64,000 nucleotides of DNA from Bradyrhizobium australiense (GCF_013114825.1 NZ_JAAVLX010000001.1:186001-250000); one strand, 5' to 3'; positions 8,573-17,342 are shown, counted from the first letter of the stretch. Notes: generated by a model not told the origin, from the letters alone. Numbers and translations are program-made.

Positions 8573-8919
8573 ACTCAGCCAGGCAATATCAACGAGATGC
8601 GTTGCGCGATCGAAGCCGATAAGGCTGTCGATACCTATTGAACAGGTTGTATGGAAAGATCGTCGCGAAGCTCAAGCAGACCGAAGATCCTGACCATGAC
8701 ATCGAAGAACGAAAGGAGCTCTTAAAGCGGTTGGTTACGTCAGAACGCGCGTGGATCGCTTACCGCGAGGCAGAATGCTCTCATGCATCTGCCGCCATGT
8801 TGGGTGGAAGTGGACAAGGAACGATGCTTGCACAATGCAGGCTTTCGATGAGGGCGGATCGCGTCAACAACCTCTTTCGATTTTATAAGATCAGATTTCC
8901 CGACATCGCGAAAGAATAG
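8573..8919 (+). pseudogene. LprI-like (DUF1311) gene broken by a frameshift
   Basis: The first part reads INEMRCAIEADKAVDTY and stops at 8639-8641; the next frame continues as LNRLYGKIVAKL from 8638 and ends RAWIAYREAECSHASAAM and AQCRLSMRADRVNNL. Joined, these give the LprI/DUF1311 pattern (M-x-x-C-A, A-D-x-x-L-N-x-x-Y, R-x-W-I-x-Y-R-D/E-A-E-C, and a late Cys), a family that includes lysozyme inhibitors. TATTGAAC at the join would be TATTTGAAC if one T were restored. The usual signal peptide is also missing, replaced by the transporter remnant, so the gene is probably dead. Confidence 0.75.
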
Positions 8920-8978
8920 TGGGCTATCGAAAGCGACAGGGTTCTTGTCACCGTCTGCTTTTGGCCGACTCGGGCCTC

Positions 8979-9003
8979 ATCCGCGCCTGACTACGGCGCG
9001 GAT
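8979..9003. terminator. Hairpin between decayed LprI region and VanB-like gene
   Basis: ATCCGCGCC (8979-8987) and GGCGCGGAT (8995-9003) form a perfect 9-base stem with a 7-base loop. It sits 45 bases past the stop of the minus-strand VanB-like gene. There is no clear T run, so termination is likely rather than certain. Confidence 0.45.
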
Positions 9004-9047
9004 TTATGAGTACGCGGCCTAGGCAAGACCGGCACCCGATCCAGGCG

Positions 9048-10028
9048 CTAGACGGCCTCAGGCCGGTACAGCGTATCGATGGTGACGACGCCGATCGCGC
9101 GCGATACGCACGGACATATCTTGCGGTTGTCCTGCTTCTGCTGATCGCTGAAGAACACGTCGCGGTGGTCGATCTCGCCTTCGACGGCGACGACGTCGAC
9201 GGCGCAGACGCCGCATTCGCCGCGCTGGCAGTCGGATATCACCTCGAAGCCGGCGCCGTTCAGCGCATCCAGCATCGAGCTATTTTGCGGCACGACAAGC
9301 TCGGTCTCCGTATCCTTCAGCCGCACACGGAATTCCGCGGTTGGCTTCAGCCCGCTGGAGCCGAAAGTCTCGTAGCGCAGGTCGGCCGGCGCGCGTCCCG
9401 CATCATTCCAGGCCCGCTGCGCCGCCTCCAGCATCCGCATCGGCCCGCAGATCATGGCGATGGCATCCTCCGGCAGCGCGCGAAAGGTGGCGTCCAAGTC
9501 AAGCCGCGCGCCTTCGTCAGTGGCGTGCACCATCAGTCGATCGCCGAGCAGCACCGTCAATTCGTCGAGGAAAGCGGCATCGCCGCGTGATTTAACGGCG
9601 TAGTGCAGCGAGACGTCGATATTTCTCCGGCGCAACGCGGCAGCTATACCGGTGATCGGCGTGATGCCGATGCCACCGGCGATCAGGCAATAGTTCTTCC
9701 TGGTCCAGTCGATCTCGAGCAGCGACGTCGGATTTGAAGTCTCGATCCGTGCGCCAGCTTGCAGATTCCACATGCCGCGCGAGCCGCCGCGGCTGTCCGG
9801 GGCCAGCCGCACCGCGATCCGATAGTTGCTGGCATCGCTGTTCTCCACCAACGAATAGGAGCGCCGCGCCGGCTGCCCGTCGATCAGCACGGTGACGCCG
9901 ATGTGGCTGCCGGCCGAGTAGGGTACCACCTGGCGGCTTTCCGGACGCAGGCGGAATTCGCGGATCGTCGGCGTCACGTCATTGACGGCATCGACTGTGC
10001 ACCAGCTCCATTGCTCTGCAAAACGCAT
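9048..10028 (-). CDS. VanB-like oxidoreductase (PDR family: FMN, NAD, 2Fe-2S)
   Basis: The protein has 326 residues in the phthalate dioxygenase reductase order. The flavin-binding barrel has RRSYSLV (R-x-Y-S), the NAD domain has LIAGGIGITPITG and CGPMRML, and the C-terminal plant-type ferredoxin has CQRGECGVC plus a later Cys in KICPCVS. It should carry electrons from NAD(P)H to the Rieske oxygenase encoded at 10795-11844. It is the last gene of a three-gene operon, starting 9 bases after the GntR stop. The close match in layout to vanillate demethylase VanB suggests an aromatic ether or acid substrate, which is not proven. Confidence 0.9.
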   Translation of the reverse strand: MRFAEQWSWCTVDAVNDVTPTIREFRLRPESRQVVPYSAGSHIGVTVLIDGQPARRSYSLVENSDASNYRIAVRLAPDSRGGSRGMWNLQAGARIETSNPTSLLEIDWTRKNYCLIAGGIGITPITGIAAALRRRNIDVSLHYAVKSRGDAAFLDELTVLLGDRLMVHATDEGARLDLDATFRALPEDAIAMICGPMRMLEAAQRAWNDAGRAPADLRYETFGSSGLKPTAEFRVRLKDTETELVVPQNSSMLDALNGAGFEVISDCQRGECGVCAVDVVAVEGEIDHRDVFFSDQQKQDNRKICPCVSRAIGVVTIDTLYRPEAV

Positions 10029-10037
10029 GGGCGATCC

Positions 10038-10790
10038 CTATTCGGCTGACGATTTGAGCAAGGCGAGAGCAGGCAGTAAATCGAGATTCGTGCGATTGCG
10101 AATGGCCAGCCGCAAATTGCGCGCGGCGAGGCGGGAATGCTCGCGCATCACGGCTTCGGCCCGCGCGCCTTCGCGGTTCTCGATAGCATCGACCACGATG
10201 CGGTGATGATCCTGCGCGATCAGCAGGATCTGGTGCGCTTCCGGCAATGCCGACTGCGCCATCACGAAAGCGCTTGGCGAGGCGAACGGCAGCGCGGAGA
10301 CACGGTCGATCTCACGGATCAGCGGCGCGCTCGCCGACAATTCGTTGAGCAGCGCGTGAAAGCGCGCATTCATGGTCACATAGGCTGAAAACGCCTCGAC
10401 TGAAATCGGATCCTGCCGAACCAGTTGGTCGAGATCGGCAAGGCACTCCTTGAGCGGCTCAAGGCTGCGCGCGCTGACGCCGCGCTCGGCGGCGAAGCGG
10501 GCGGCGAGGCCTTCCAGCGTGCCGCGCAGCTCGATCGAATCCAGAATGTCGCGCTCGGTAAACGCCTTCACCATGAAGCCGCCGGAAGGGATCGCCTGCA
10601 GCAGGCCTTCGTCCTCCAGCCGCACCAGCGCCAGCCGCACCGGCGTCCGCGACACGCCTGTGATATCGACCGCCTGCAGTTCGGAGATGCGTTCACCCGG
10701 GCGCAGCCGCCCCGACAGGATCAGGTCGCGCAGCGCGAGTTGCGCGCGCACGGTCTGCGAGACGGAGCGCTCAGCGTCGCGTTCGCTCAT
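10038..10790 (-). CDS. GntR family regulator, FCD (FadR-type) domain
   Basis: The protein has 250 residues. A winged helix occupies about residues 10-75 (LRDLILSGRLRPGERISELQ and DITGVSRTPVRLALVRLEDEGL) and an all-helical FCD effector domain follows, with the usual ERGVSARSLEPL start and a late E-H-x-x-L/I helix (REHSRLAARNL). FCD regulators bind small organic acids through a metal. The gene lies between the Rieske oxygenase (4 bases upstream) and its reductase (9 bases downstream), so it is part of the operon it probably controls. The GTATAC sites at 11872 and 11935 are its candidate targets. Confidence 0.9.
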   Translation of the reverse strand: MSERDAERSVSQTVRAQLALRDLILSGRLRPGERISELQAVDITGVSRTPVRLALVRLEDEGLLQAIPSGGFMVKAFTERDILDSIELRGTLEGLAARFAAERGVSARSLEPLKECLADLDQLVRQDPISVEAFSAYVTMNARFHALLNELSASAPLIREIDRVSALPFASPSAFVMAQSALPEAHQILLIAQDHHRIVVDAIENREGARAEAVMREHSRLAARNLRLAIRNRTNLDLLPALALLKSSAE

Positions 10791-10794
10791 GGCC

Positions 10795-11844
10795 TCACTC
10801 CGCGGCTTGTGCGTTTTGCGGTGCCTTCTCGCGCGCGACCATGCGGTCGATCACGCGCCGCGCCCACATCGCTCCCGCATCGATATTGAGATTGTAGAAG
10901 GTACGGTCTGGATTTTCGTCCATCGCGCGCTGCTGCGCTTCGAGGATGATCTCGTCCTCGCGGAAGATATTCGAGACGCCTTCGCGGATTTCGGTGGTCA
11001 GCTTCTGCTCCGATGTCCGGTAATTGCGGACAAAAGCCCAGAAATAGTGACAGGTGGTCTCGGTCTCCGGCGTCATGGTATTGAGCACAAAACCGTTGAC
11101 ACCCTGCGAGCGGTCGCCCTCCGGGGCACCTGTACCGGCTGGCGCGACGCCGACGTCGATATTGACGGTGCCGGGGGCTTGAAAATGGATGATCTGCCAG
11201 CGGTCTACCGGCCCCGGCTTCTGCAACTGTGCGGCCCAGAACGGCGGCGCGTCGATGCCCCTCATCCAGCGGCTCACGGTGACCGTCTTGTCGCCATGGG
11301 TGACGTCAAATGGAGCTTCGGCGACGTGATCGTTGCCGATGCTGGAGCCATGCACGAAGGCTTCGTGGGTGAGATCCATCAGGTTATCGACCACGAGGCG
11401 GTAATCGCACTTTACGTGAATGGTCTTGCCATCGCCGGCCCAGGCGGGATCGTCGTTCCAGTGCATGTCAGACACCAGCGCGGGATCGGCCAGCGCCGGA
11501 TCGCCCATCCACAGCCAGATGAAGCGGTGGCGCTCGACCACGGGATAGGAGCGCACGCAGGCGGAAGGATTGATGGTATCCTGCGAGGGCATGTAGGTGC
11601 AGCGGCCCTGCGCGTTGAATTTCAGCCCGTGATAGCCGCAGACCACGGTGTCGCCGTCGAGCCGTCCCTTCGAGAGCGGCACCAGCCGGTGCCAGCAGGC
11701 GTCCTCCAGCGCGCAGACCCGCCCGTTGGACTGGCGGTACATCACGACATGCTTGCCGCAGATCGTGCGCGGAAACAGCGCGTGCTTGATGTCGACATCC
11801 CAAGCGGCAGCGTACCAGGCATTGAGCGGGAATGAGGACGGCAT
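10795..11844 (-). CDS. Rieske non-heme iron oxygenase, VanA-like
   Basis: The protein has 349 residues. The N-terminal Rieske domain holds the cluster with CWH (in EDACWHRLVPLS) and CGYH (in VVCGYHGLKF). The catalytic iron site is visible in DNLMDLTHEAFVHG, giving the D-x2-H-x4-H pattern. Size and layout are those of single-component-type oxygenases such as vanillate O-demethylase VanA, toluenesulfonate monooxygenase and dicamba demethylase, which pair with a VanB-like reductase. That reductase is the third gene of this operon. Substrate is unknown; O-demethylation or ring hydroxylation of an aromatic acid is the likely reaction. Confidence 0.9.
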   Translation of the reverse strand: MPSSFPLNAWYAAAWDVDIKHALFPRTICGKHVVMYRQSNGRVCALEDACWHRLVPLSKGRLDGDTVVCGYHGLKFNAQGRCTYMPSQDTINPSACVRSYPVVERHRFIWLWMGDPALADPALVSDMHWNDDPAWAGDGKTIHVKCDYRLVVDNLMDLTHEAFVHGSSIGNDHVAEAPFDVTHGDKTVTVSRWMRGIDAPPFWAAQLQKPGPVDRWQIIHFQAPGTVNIDVGVAPAGTGAPEGDRSQGVNGFVLNTMTPETETTCHYFWAFVRNYRTSEQKLTTEIREGVSNIFREDEIILEAQQRAMDENPDRTFYNLNIDAGAMWARRVIDRMVAREKAPQNAQAAE

Positions 11845-11871
11845 GGCTGCACTCCTTACTGAGTGCAGGAT

Positions 11872-11940
11872 GTATACAACAACGGCGCGAAGCCGGCAAG
11901 TACAGTGATATTAAGGTTATCTAATACCACCTACGTATAC
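11872..11940. promoter_or_regulatory. Paired GTATAC sites upstream of the Rieske operon
   Basis: GTATAC palindromes lie at 11872-11877 (within ATGTATACAAC) and 11935-11940 (within CTACGTATACATT), 63 bases apart, which is six helical turns. The first is 28 bases upstream of the oxygenase start. FadR-type regulators commonly use GT-AC half sites, so these are candidate operators for the GntR protein of the operon, possibly with looping. The rest of the 333-base gap (11845-12177) shows no gene. Confidence 0.5.
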
Positions 11941-12177
11941 ATTATGTTTGTGAATTGTCTCATTTTGCGAAGCCCAGTTAGCCGTCACCTTGATCGCAAG
12001 TCGACCGCGCAGCTTGACGGGCTTGCATGCGTGCTCGGCGCGAATAACAACTCCCGGCCGCGCTCCAGCGGCGACCAACGAAAGCGGTGTCGCCAATCGG
12101 CTCAGAGCGGCACGCGGCAAACTCGCAGGGGAGATCTCAGTCGAGGTTCGCAACAGCCCCACGGCAAAGGCGGCACG

Positions 12178-13192
12178 ATGGCATCTCAAGTATCGGCCCA
12201 CAGGCTATTCGATCTGATCCAGTCGCACCGTGTAACGGCGGTGATCTACGTGGCGGCGAAACTTGGACTTGCGGAGCTGTTGCGGGACGGCCCGCAGATG
12301 CCAGGCGCGCTCGCAAAGGCAACCGGCGCGGATGAACGTTCGCTCGGGCGTCTGCTCACCGCGCTCTCCACCATCGGCATATGTTCGCGAACCGGCGAAG
12401 GCGGCTACGCCTTGACGGAGGTGGGCGCCTGCCTCGACGGCGAAGCGGAGCAATCGTTCAAGGGCTGGGCGATCCTTGAAGCCGAGATGCTTTCAAAATC
12501 CTGGAGCGGGATGCTTGAATCCGTAATGACCGGCAAGACCTTCGGAATTGCAGGGCGTTGCCGACAGTTTCGAACTGATGGGGCGAACGCCTGGAAACGT
12601 CGACAAGTTCAATCTCGCGATGACCGAGCTCACGCGGCTGGTGACACCGGATATCCTGCGTTCCTACGATTTCAGCGGGATATGCCACCTGATGGACGTC
12701 GGCGGCGGCTCCGGCGAGCTGCTCGGCGCGATCGCGCAGCAAAACCGGAAAATGCGCGGCACCGTTTTCGACCTTCCGAGGTGCGCCGAGGCCGCCGGCA
12801 AACATCTTCGGCAGATCGGCGTCAGCGATCGCATCGAATTCGCCGCCGGCGATTTCTTCAAATCCGTCCCGGCCGTCGCTGACGCGATCATTCTCAAGAG
12901 CATAATTCATGATTGGAATGATGCGCGCAGCATCTCGATCCTGCGCAACTGCCATCAGTCGCTGCCTGACGGAGGCAAGTTGCTGCTGGTCGAGCGGCTG
13001 ACGCCGGAGACGCCAACTGCCACGGAGGAGGACAAGGCGCACGCGATGAGCGATCTGAACATGCTTCGCGGGCCCGGAGGACTCGAGCGCACCAAGAAGC
13101 AGTATCGCGAATTGCTCAACCAAAGCGGCTTCGATCTGACCGGGGTTTATCCAGCCGGCCGCTTCAACGCGATGGAGGCGCGTCCCCGATGA
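12178..13192 (+). pseudogene. O-methyltransferase (acetylserotonin/CrtF-like), frameshifted
   Basis: The first frame from 12178 encodes the dimerisation domain (MASQVSAHRLFDLIQSHR to MLESVMTGKTFG). Near 12544 the coding frame changes, and the second frame continues as LQGVADSFELMGR, DVGGGSGELLG (SAM site), SIIHDWND (catalytic His region) to NAMEARPR at 13192. Restoring one G in GGAATTG would read F-G-E-L-Q-G and rejoin the whole protein of about 338 residues. The family methylates phenolic or hydroxyl groups in aromatic and isoprenoid pathways. Both halves keep good codon use, so either the break is recent or the base call is wrong. Confidence 0.85.
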
Positions 13193-13200
13193 CATCTATC

Positions 13201-13225
13201 GAGTGACGGGATGTTGCGGTCACTC
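13201..13225. terminator. Hairpin between convergent genes
   Basis: GAGTGAC (13201-13207) pairs with GTCACTC (13219-13225). It stands between the methyltransferase stop and the stop of the convergent monooxygenase and could end both transcripts, though no T run follows. Confidence 0.4.
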
Positions 13226-13245
13226 AGATCATCAGCCGACCGGCC

Positions 13246-14748
13246 TCAGCCGTAAGCGAACGCGTTGTCCTTCAGGTCGATCGCCGGAAATTCGTCCTTT
13301 TCCGCCCAGTAGTCCTGGTTGTGCTGCCATTCCGGCTTGTCGCCGCGCTTGGGCAGCAGGTGCATACCGCGCATCATGTAGCCGGGGTTGAAGTTCTCCG
13401 GATCGATCCAGGGCAACAGCGGCATGTTGTGGTCTTCGGGGCGAAGCTGTGGCGTCACCTTTTTCGCGCCGGTCTCTTTCATATGCGTGAGCAGCCGGCA
13501 GACGAAATCGGCGACCAGATCGACGCGCAGCGTCCAGCTCGCGCGGAAATAGCCGAACACCCAGACGAGGTTCGGCACGCCGGTGAACATCATGCCGCGA
13601 TAGGTCACGGTATCGGCGAAGTCGAGCGGCTTGCCGTCGACAGCAAACTCGATGTCGCCGGTGGCGCAGAGATTGAAGCCGGTTGCGGTCACGATGATGT
13701 CGGCTTCCAGCTCCTTGCCGGATTTCAGCAGGATGCCCTTTTCGGTGAAGCTCTCGATCTCGTCGGTGACGACGGAAGCCTTGCCGGATTTGATGCCCTG
13801 GAACAGGTCTCCATCAGGAATGAAGGCGATGCGCTGCCGCCACGGCCGGTATTTTGGCGTGAAGTGGGTCGCGATGTCGTAGTCCTTGCCGAGATAGGCC
13901 TCGACCGCCGACAACAAATCCTTCTTCGCCGCTTCCGGCTCATGGAACGTCTTGCGGGTAAAGGCGTCCTGGTCGAACAGGATCTTGCGCCGGGTGATTT
14001 CGTGAATCCACTTTTCATCCACCTGCAATTGGCGCAGTTGCTCGGCGATCTCGATCGCATTGCGCCCGGTGCGAAAATAGGTCGGCGAACGCTGCAGCAT
14101 GGTGACGTGCGCGCAATCGGGAGCGAGCGCCGGGATCAGGGTCGCCGCGGTCGCGCCCGAGCCGATCACGATGATGCGCTTGTTCTTGTAGTCGAGATCC
14201 TCGGGCCATTTCTGCGGATGGACGATCAAGCCCTTGAATTTGGCCATGTCCTTCCACTCCGGCGTATAGCCCTCGGTATGGCGGTAGTAGCCCTGGCACA
14301 TCCAGAAGAAATTGGTGGTGAAGCGAAGCTGCTCGCCGGTGTCGGTGCGCGTGGCCTCGATGGTCCAGAGGTTTTCCTCGCTCGACCATTTGGCTGAAGT
14401 GATGGTGTGCTGGTAGCGGATGTGACGGGCGAGATCGTTCTCCTCGATCACTTCGCCCATGTATTTGAGAATTTCCTTGGCGCTCGCGATCGGTGCTGTC
14501 GTCCACGGCTTGAACCGGTAGCCGAAGGTGTGCAGATCGCTGTCGGAGCGGATGCCGGGATAGCGGTGGGTGGTCCAGGTGCCGCCGAATGTCTTCTGCG
14601 CCTCCAGCGCCACGAACGTCGTCCCCGGGCATTGCGTGGTGAGGTGATAGGCCGCGCCGACGCCGGAGATGCCGGCACCGGCGATCAGGACGTCGAAATG
14701 CTCGGTATGACCGAGTGATGTCTTATCGATCTGGGTTTGAACGTTCAT
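13246..14748 (-). CDS. Baeyer-Villiger type flavin monooxygenase (EthA-like)
   Basis: The protein has 500 residues. FAD motif GAGISGVGAAYHL is at about 24-36 and NADPH motif GSGATAATLIPAL at about 197-209. Between them lies FKGLIVHPQKWP, which fits the type I Baeyer-Villiger fingerprint F-x-G-x3-H-x3-W-P exactly. These enzymes insert oxygen into ketones to give esters or lactones, or oxidise sulfur. The N-terminal FGGTWTTHRYPGIRSDSD stretch is typical of the EthA branch. It is a single gene with a MoxR terminator upstream. With the Rieske oxygenase and methyltransferase nearby it suggests an oxidative ring-degradation area, but cotranscription is excluded by orientation. Confidence 0.92.
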   Translation of the reverse strand: MNVQTQIDKTSLGHTEHFDVLIAGAGISGVGAAYHLTTQCPGTTFVALEAQKTFGGTWTTHRYPGIRSDSDLHTFGYRFKPWTTAPIASAKEILKYMGEVIEENDLARHIRYQHTITSAKWSSEENLWTIEATRTDTGEQLRFTTNFFWMCQGYYRHTEGYTPEWKDMAKFKGLIVHPQKWPEDLDYKNKRIIVIGSGATAATLIPALAPDCAHVTMLQRSPTYFRTGRNAIEIAEQLRQLQVDEKWIHEITRRKILFDQDAFTRKTFHEPEAAKKDLLSAVEAYLGKDYDIATHFTPKYRPWRQRIAFIPDGDLFQGIKSGKASVVTDEIESFTEKGILLKSGKELEADIIVTATGFNLCATGDIEFAVDGKPLDFADTVTYRGMMFTGVPNLVWVFGYFRASWTLRVDLVADFVCRLLTHMKETGAKKVTPQLRPEDHNMPLLPWIDPENFNPGYMMRGMHLLPKRGDKPEWQHNQDYWAEKDEFPAIDLKDNAFAYG

Positions 14749-14789
14749 CTTCCCTGTTCTTTTGTCATTTGTTGTTTTCCAAAACGAAA

Positions 14790-14812
14790 CGCCAGAACCT
14801 TAGGTTCTGGCG
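14790..14812 (-). terminator. Rho-independent terminator of moxR
   Basis: On the minus strand CGCCAGAACC, loop TAA, GGTTCTGGCG is followed by TTTCGTTTT. The stem is perfect over 10 bases and lies 18 bases past the MoxR stop. Confidence 0.85.
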
Positions 14813-14829
14813 CCGCAGTCGTCAGCGAA

Positions 14830-15672
14830 TTACACTTCGCGGCGGCTGAGGAATGCCAGCCGTTCGAACAGGTGCACGTCCTGCTCGTTCTTGAGCAACG
14901 CGCCGTGCAGCGGCGGGATCAGCTTGCGCGGATCGCGCTCCCTGAGCATTTCCGGCGTGATGTCCTCGTTGAGCAGCAGCTTCAGCCAGTCGAGCAGCTC
15001 CGAGGTCGAAGGCTTCTTCTTCAGCCCCGGCACTTCGCGCACCTCGAAGAAGATGCGCAGCGCCTCTTCCACCAGGCGCTTCTTGATGCCGGGGAAGTGC
15101 ACGTCGACGATCCGGACCATGGTGTCGGCGTCGGGAAACTTGATGTAGTGGAAGAAGCAGCGGCGCAGGAAGGCGTCCGGCAATTCCTTTTCGTTGTTCG
15201 AGGTGATCATCACGATCGGGCGCAGGCTCGCCTTGATGTTCTCGCCGGTCTCGTAGACGAAGAACTCCATGCGATCGAGTTCGAGCAGGAGGTCGTTCGG
15301 AAATTCGATGTCGGCCTTGTCGATCTCGTCGATCAAGAGCACCGGGCGCTTCTCATGGGTGAAGGCTTCCCACAACTTGCCGCGCTTGATGTAGTTCGAG
15401 ATATCGGAGACGCGGGGGTCGCCGAGCTGGCTGTCGCGCAGCCGCGACACGGCGTCATATTCGTAAAGGCCCTGCTGCGCCTTGGTGGTCGACTTGATGT
15501 GCCAGGTCAACAGCGGTGCGCCGAGCGCTTTGGCGACTTCTTCCGCCAGCACGGTCTTGCCGGTGCCGGGCTCGCCCTTGATCAGCAGCGGGCGCTCGAG
15601 CACGATCGAGGCGTTGACGGCGACCTTGAGGTCGTCGGTGGCGACATAGTCCTTGGTGCCGGTAAATTTCAT
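14830..15672 (-). CDS. MoxR family AAA+ ATPase
   Basis: The protein has 280 residues with Walker A GEPGTGKT (about 37-44), Walker B VLLIDEIDKAD (about 110-120), sensor 1 VMITSNNEKELPD and an arginine-finger region FLRRCFFHY. MoxR ATPases act as chaperones with VWA-domain partners to insert metals or assemble enzymes. The CoxE-like VWA protein at 16156 is its obvious partner although the two are divergent, with the GlsB-like gene between them. In CO dehydrogenase clusters the CoxD (MoxR) and CoxE (VWA) pair matures the molybdenum enzyme, and this window has a molybdenum hydroxylase at 41.9-45.6 kb. Confidence 0.92.
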   Translation of the reverse strand: MKFTGTKDYVATDDLKVAVNASIVLERPLLIKGEPGTGKTVLAEEVAKALGAPLLTWHIKSTTKAQQGLYEYDAVSRLRDSQLGDPRVSDISNYIKRGKLWEAFTHEKRPVLLIDEIDKADIEFPNDLLLELDRMEFFVYETGENIKASLRPIVMITSNNEKELPDAFLRRCFFHYIKFPDADTMVRIVDVHFPGIKKRLVEEALRIFFEVREVPGLKKKPSTSELLDWLKLLLNEDITPEMLRERDPRKLIPPLHGALLKNEQDVHLFERLAFLSRREV

Positions 15673-15771
15673 CTATTCGTTTGCCTTGTTGTTCGTTCGT
15701 CAGCCGCTGGCGGCCTGAACAGTAAACGACCGCCGGTCCGGCGGTCGCGATTGGAATTGAGGCGCTTGTCC

Positions 15772-16014
15772 TCAGCGTCTGATCAGCGACAGGATCACCA
15801 GAATGATCACCCCGCCGATCGTGGCGTTGACGATGTCGCGGACCCAGCCATGGCCGAGGCTGACGCCGAGCTGCGGCAGCAGCCAACTCGCCAGCAGCGC
15901 GCCGATGATGCCGATCAAGATATTGCCGATCAGCCCGAAGCCTGCGCCGCGTACGATCAGCCCGGCAAGCCAGCCCGCAATACCGCCGATGATCAGCGCC
16001 GCAACGATGCCCAT
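15772..16014 (-). CDS. GlsB/YeaQ/YmgE family stress membrane protein
   Basis: The protein has 80 residues and is almost entirely hydrophobic with three short helices: IIGGIAGWLAGLIVRG, LIGNILIGIIGALLASWLL and TIGGVIILVILSLI. The G-x-I-A-G-W-L-A opening and G-N-I-x-x-G-I-x-G-A are the family signature (transglycosylase-associated protein). The family is induced by stress; the molecular role is unknown. It lies upstream of moxR in the same direction with a 99-base gap. Confidence 0.9.
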   Translation of the reverse strand: MGIVAALIIGGIAGWLAGLIVRGAGFGLIGNILIGIIGALLASWLLPQLGVSLGHGWVRDIVNATIGGVIILVILSLIRR

Positions 16015-16155
16015 TGAATTTCCCCAGCCGGAATAAACCCTTTACGGCTCAATTGTAATTGAAAAAGCCTCCCGGTCTAGGCCTGACAGCTATGCGCTGG
16101 CCTTTGGCATGCGTCGGCCCTTGACGTGTGCGGCCCGGCGGGCAATCTGTATCCC

Positions 16156-17331
16156 ATGTTCCTGCAATTCTTCACATCGTTGCGCGACGCGCAGGTCCCG
16201 GTGACGCTGCGCGAATATCTGACGCTGATGGAGGCGCTCGACGCCGATCTCGCCGATCAGACGGTGGAGAATTTCTACTATCTCTCCCGGGCGGCGCTGG
16301 TGAAGGACGAGCGCAACCTCGACAAGTTCGACCGCGTTTTCGGCACCGTGTTCAAGGGGCTGGAAAACCTCTTGGACGCCATGGACAAGGCTGAGATCCC
16401 CGAGGAGTGGCTGAAGAAGCTCGCGGAGAAATACCTCACCGAGGAAGAGAAGAAGCAGATCGAAGCCATGGGCTGGGACAAGCTCATGGAGACGCTTCGC
16501 AAACGGCTTGAGGAACAGAAGGGCCGCCACCAGGGCGGCAATAAGTGGATCGGCACGGCAGGCACCTCGCCGTTCGGCGCCCATGGCTACAATCCGGAAG
16601 GCGTCAGAATCGGGCAGGAGAAGAACCGCAACAACCGCGCCGTGAAGGTCTGGGACAAGCGCGAATTCAAAGATCTCGACGGCAATGTCGAGCTCGGCAT
16701 CCGCAACATCAAGATTGCGCTGCGCCGCCTGCGCAAGTTCGCCCGCACCGGCGCGCCCGACGAGCTCGATCTGGACACCACGATCCGGGAGACCGCCAAC
16801 CACGGCTACCTCGACGTGCACATGCGGCCCGAGCGGCGTAACGCGGTCAAGGTTTTGGTGTTCTTCGATATTGGCGGCTCGATGGATTCCCACATCGAGC
16901 AGGTCGAGGAGCTGTTCTCGGCGGCGAAATCCGAGTTCAAGCACATGGAATATTTCTACTTCCACAATTGCCTCTATGAAGGCGTCTGGAAGCAGAACAA
17001 GCGCCGCTTCACCGACCGCACGCCGACCTGGGACGTGCTGCATAAATATCCGCACGACTACAAGGTGGTGTTCGTCGGCGACGCCTCGATGTCGCCGTAC
17101 GAGATCATGGTGCCGGGCGGCTCGGTCGAGCACGTCAACGAGGAGGCCGGCTCGGTCTGGCTGGAACGTATCACGCGCACCTATCCGCATACGGTCTGGC
17201 TCAATCCGGTAGCGCAGAAGCACTGGGATTATTCGGAATCCACCACCATCATCCGCCGGCTGCTTTCGGATCGAATGTATCCGATCACGATCGAAGGCCT
17301 CGAAGGCGCGATGAAGGAATTGGTGCGGTAA
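16156..17331 (+). CDS. CoxE-like protein with von Willebrand factor A domain
   Basis: From the ATG at 16156 the protein has 391 residues; the frame is also open to a GTG at 16126 but MFLQFFTSLRDAQVPVT is the typical family start. The N-terminal helical half ends near residue 180 and the VWA domain follows. The metal site (MIDAS) is degenerate: VFFDIGGSMDSH, with Gly where canonical sites have the first Ser. Later blocks are YFHNCLYEGVW and VFVGDASMSPYE. It is the likely partner of the MoxR ATPase across the divergent gap. The G-G-S form is common in CoxE relatives, so loss of function is not implied. Confidence 0.88.
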   Translation: MFLQFFTSLRDAQVPVTLREYLTLMEALDADLADQTVENFYYLSRAALVKDERNLDKFDRVFGTVFKGLENLLDAMDKAEIPEEWLKKLAEKYLTEEEKKQIEAMGWDKLMETLRKRLEEQKGRHQGGNKWIGTAGTSPFGAHGYNPEGVRIGQEKNRNNRAVKVWDKREFKDLDGNVELGIRNIKIALRRLRKFARTGAPDELDLDTTIRETANHGYLDVHMRPERRNAVKVLVFFDIGGSMDSHIEQVEELFSAAKSEFKHMEYFYFHNCLYEGVWKQNKRRFTDRTPTWDVLHKYPHDYKVVFVGDASMSPYEIMVPGGSVEHVNEEAGSVWLERITRTYPHTVWLNPVAQKHWDYSESTTIIRRLLSDRMYPITIEGLEGAMKELVR

Positions 17332-17342
17332 CGGCGGTTGCT

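Noticed and set aside
12178..13192. Programmed ribosomal frameshift in the methyltransferase
   Set aside because: No slippery heptamer, no downstream pseudoknot noticed, and one missing base is simpler.
13321..14397. Open frame antisense to the monooxygenase
   Set aside because: Mirror of the real gene with its FAD and NADPH motifs; no motif of its own.
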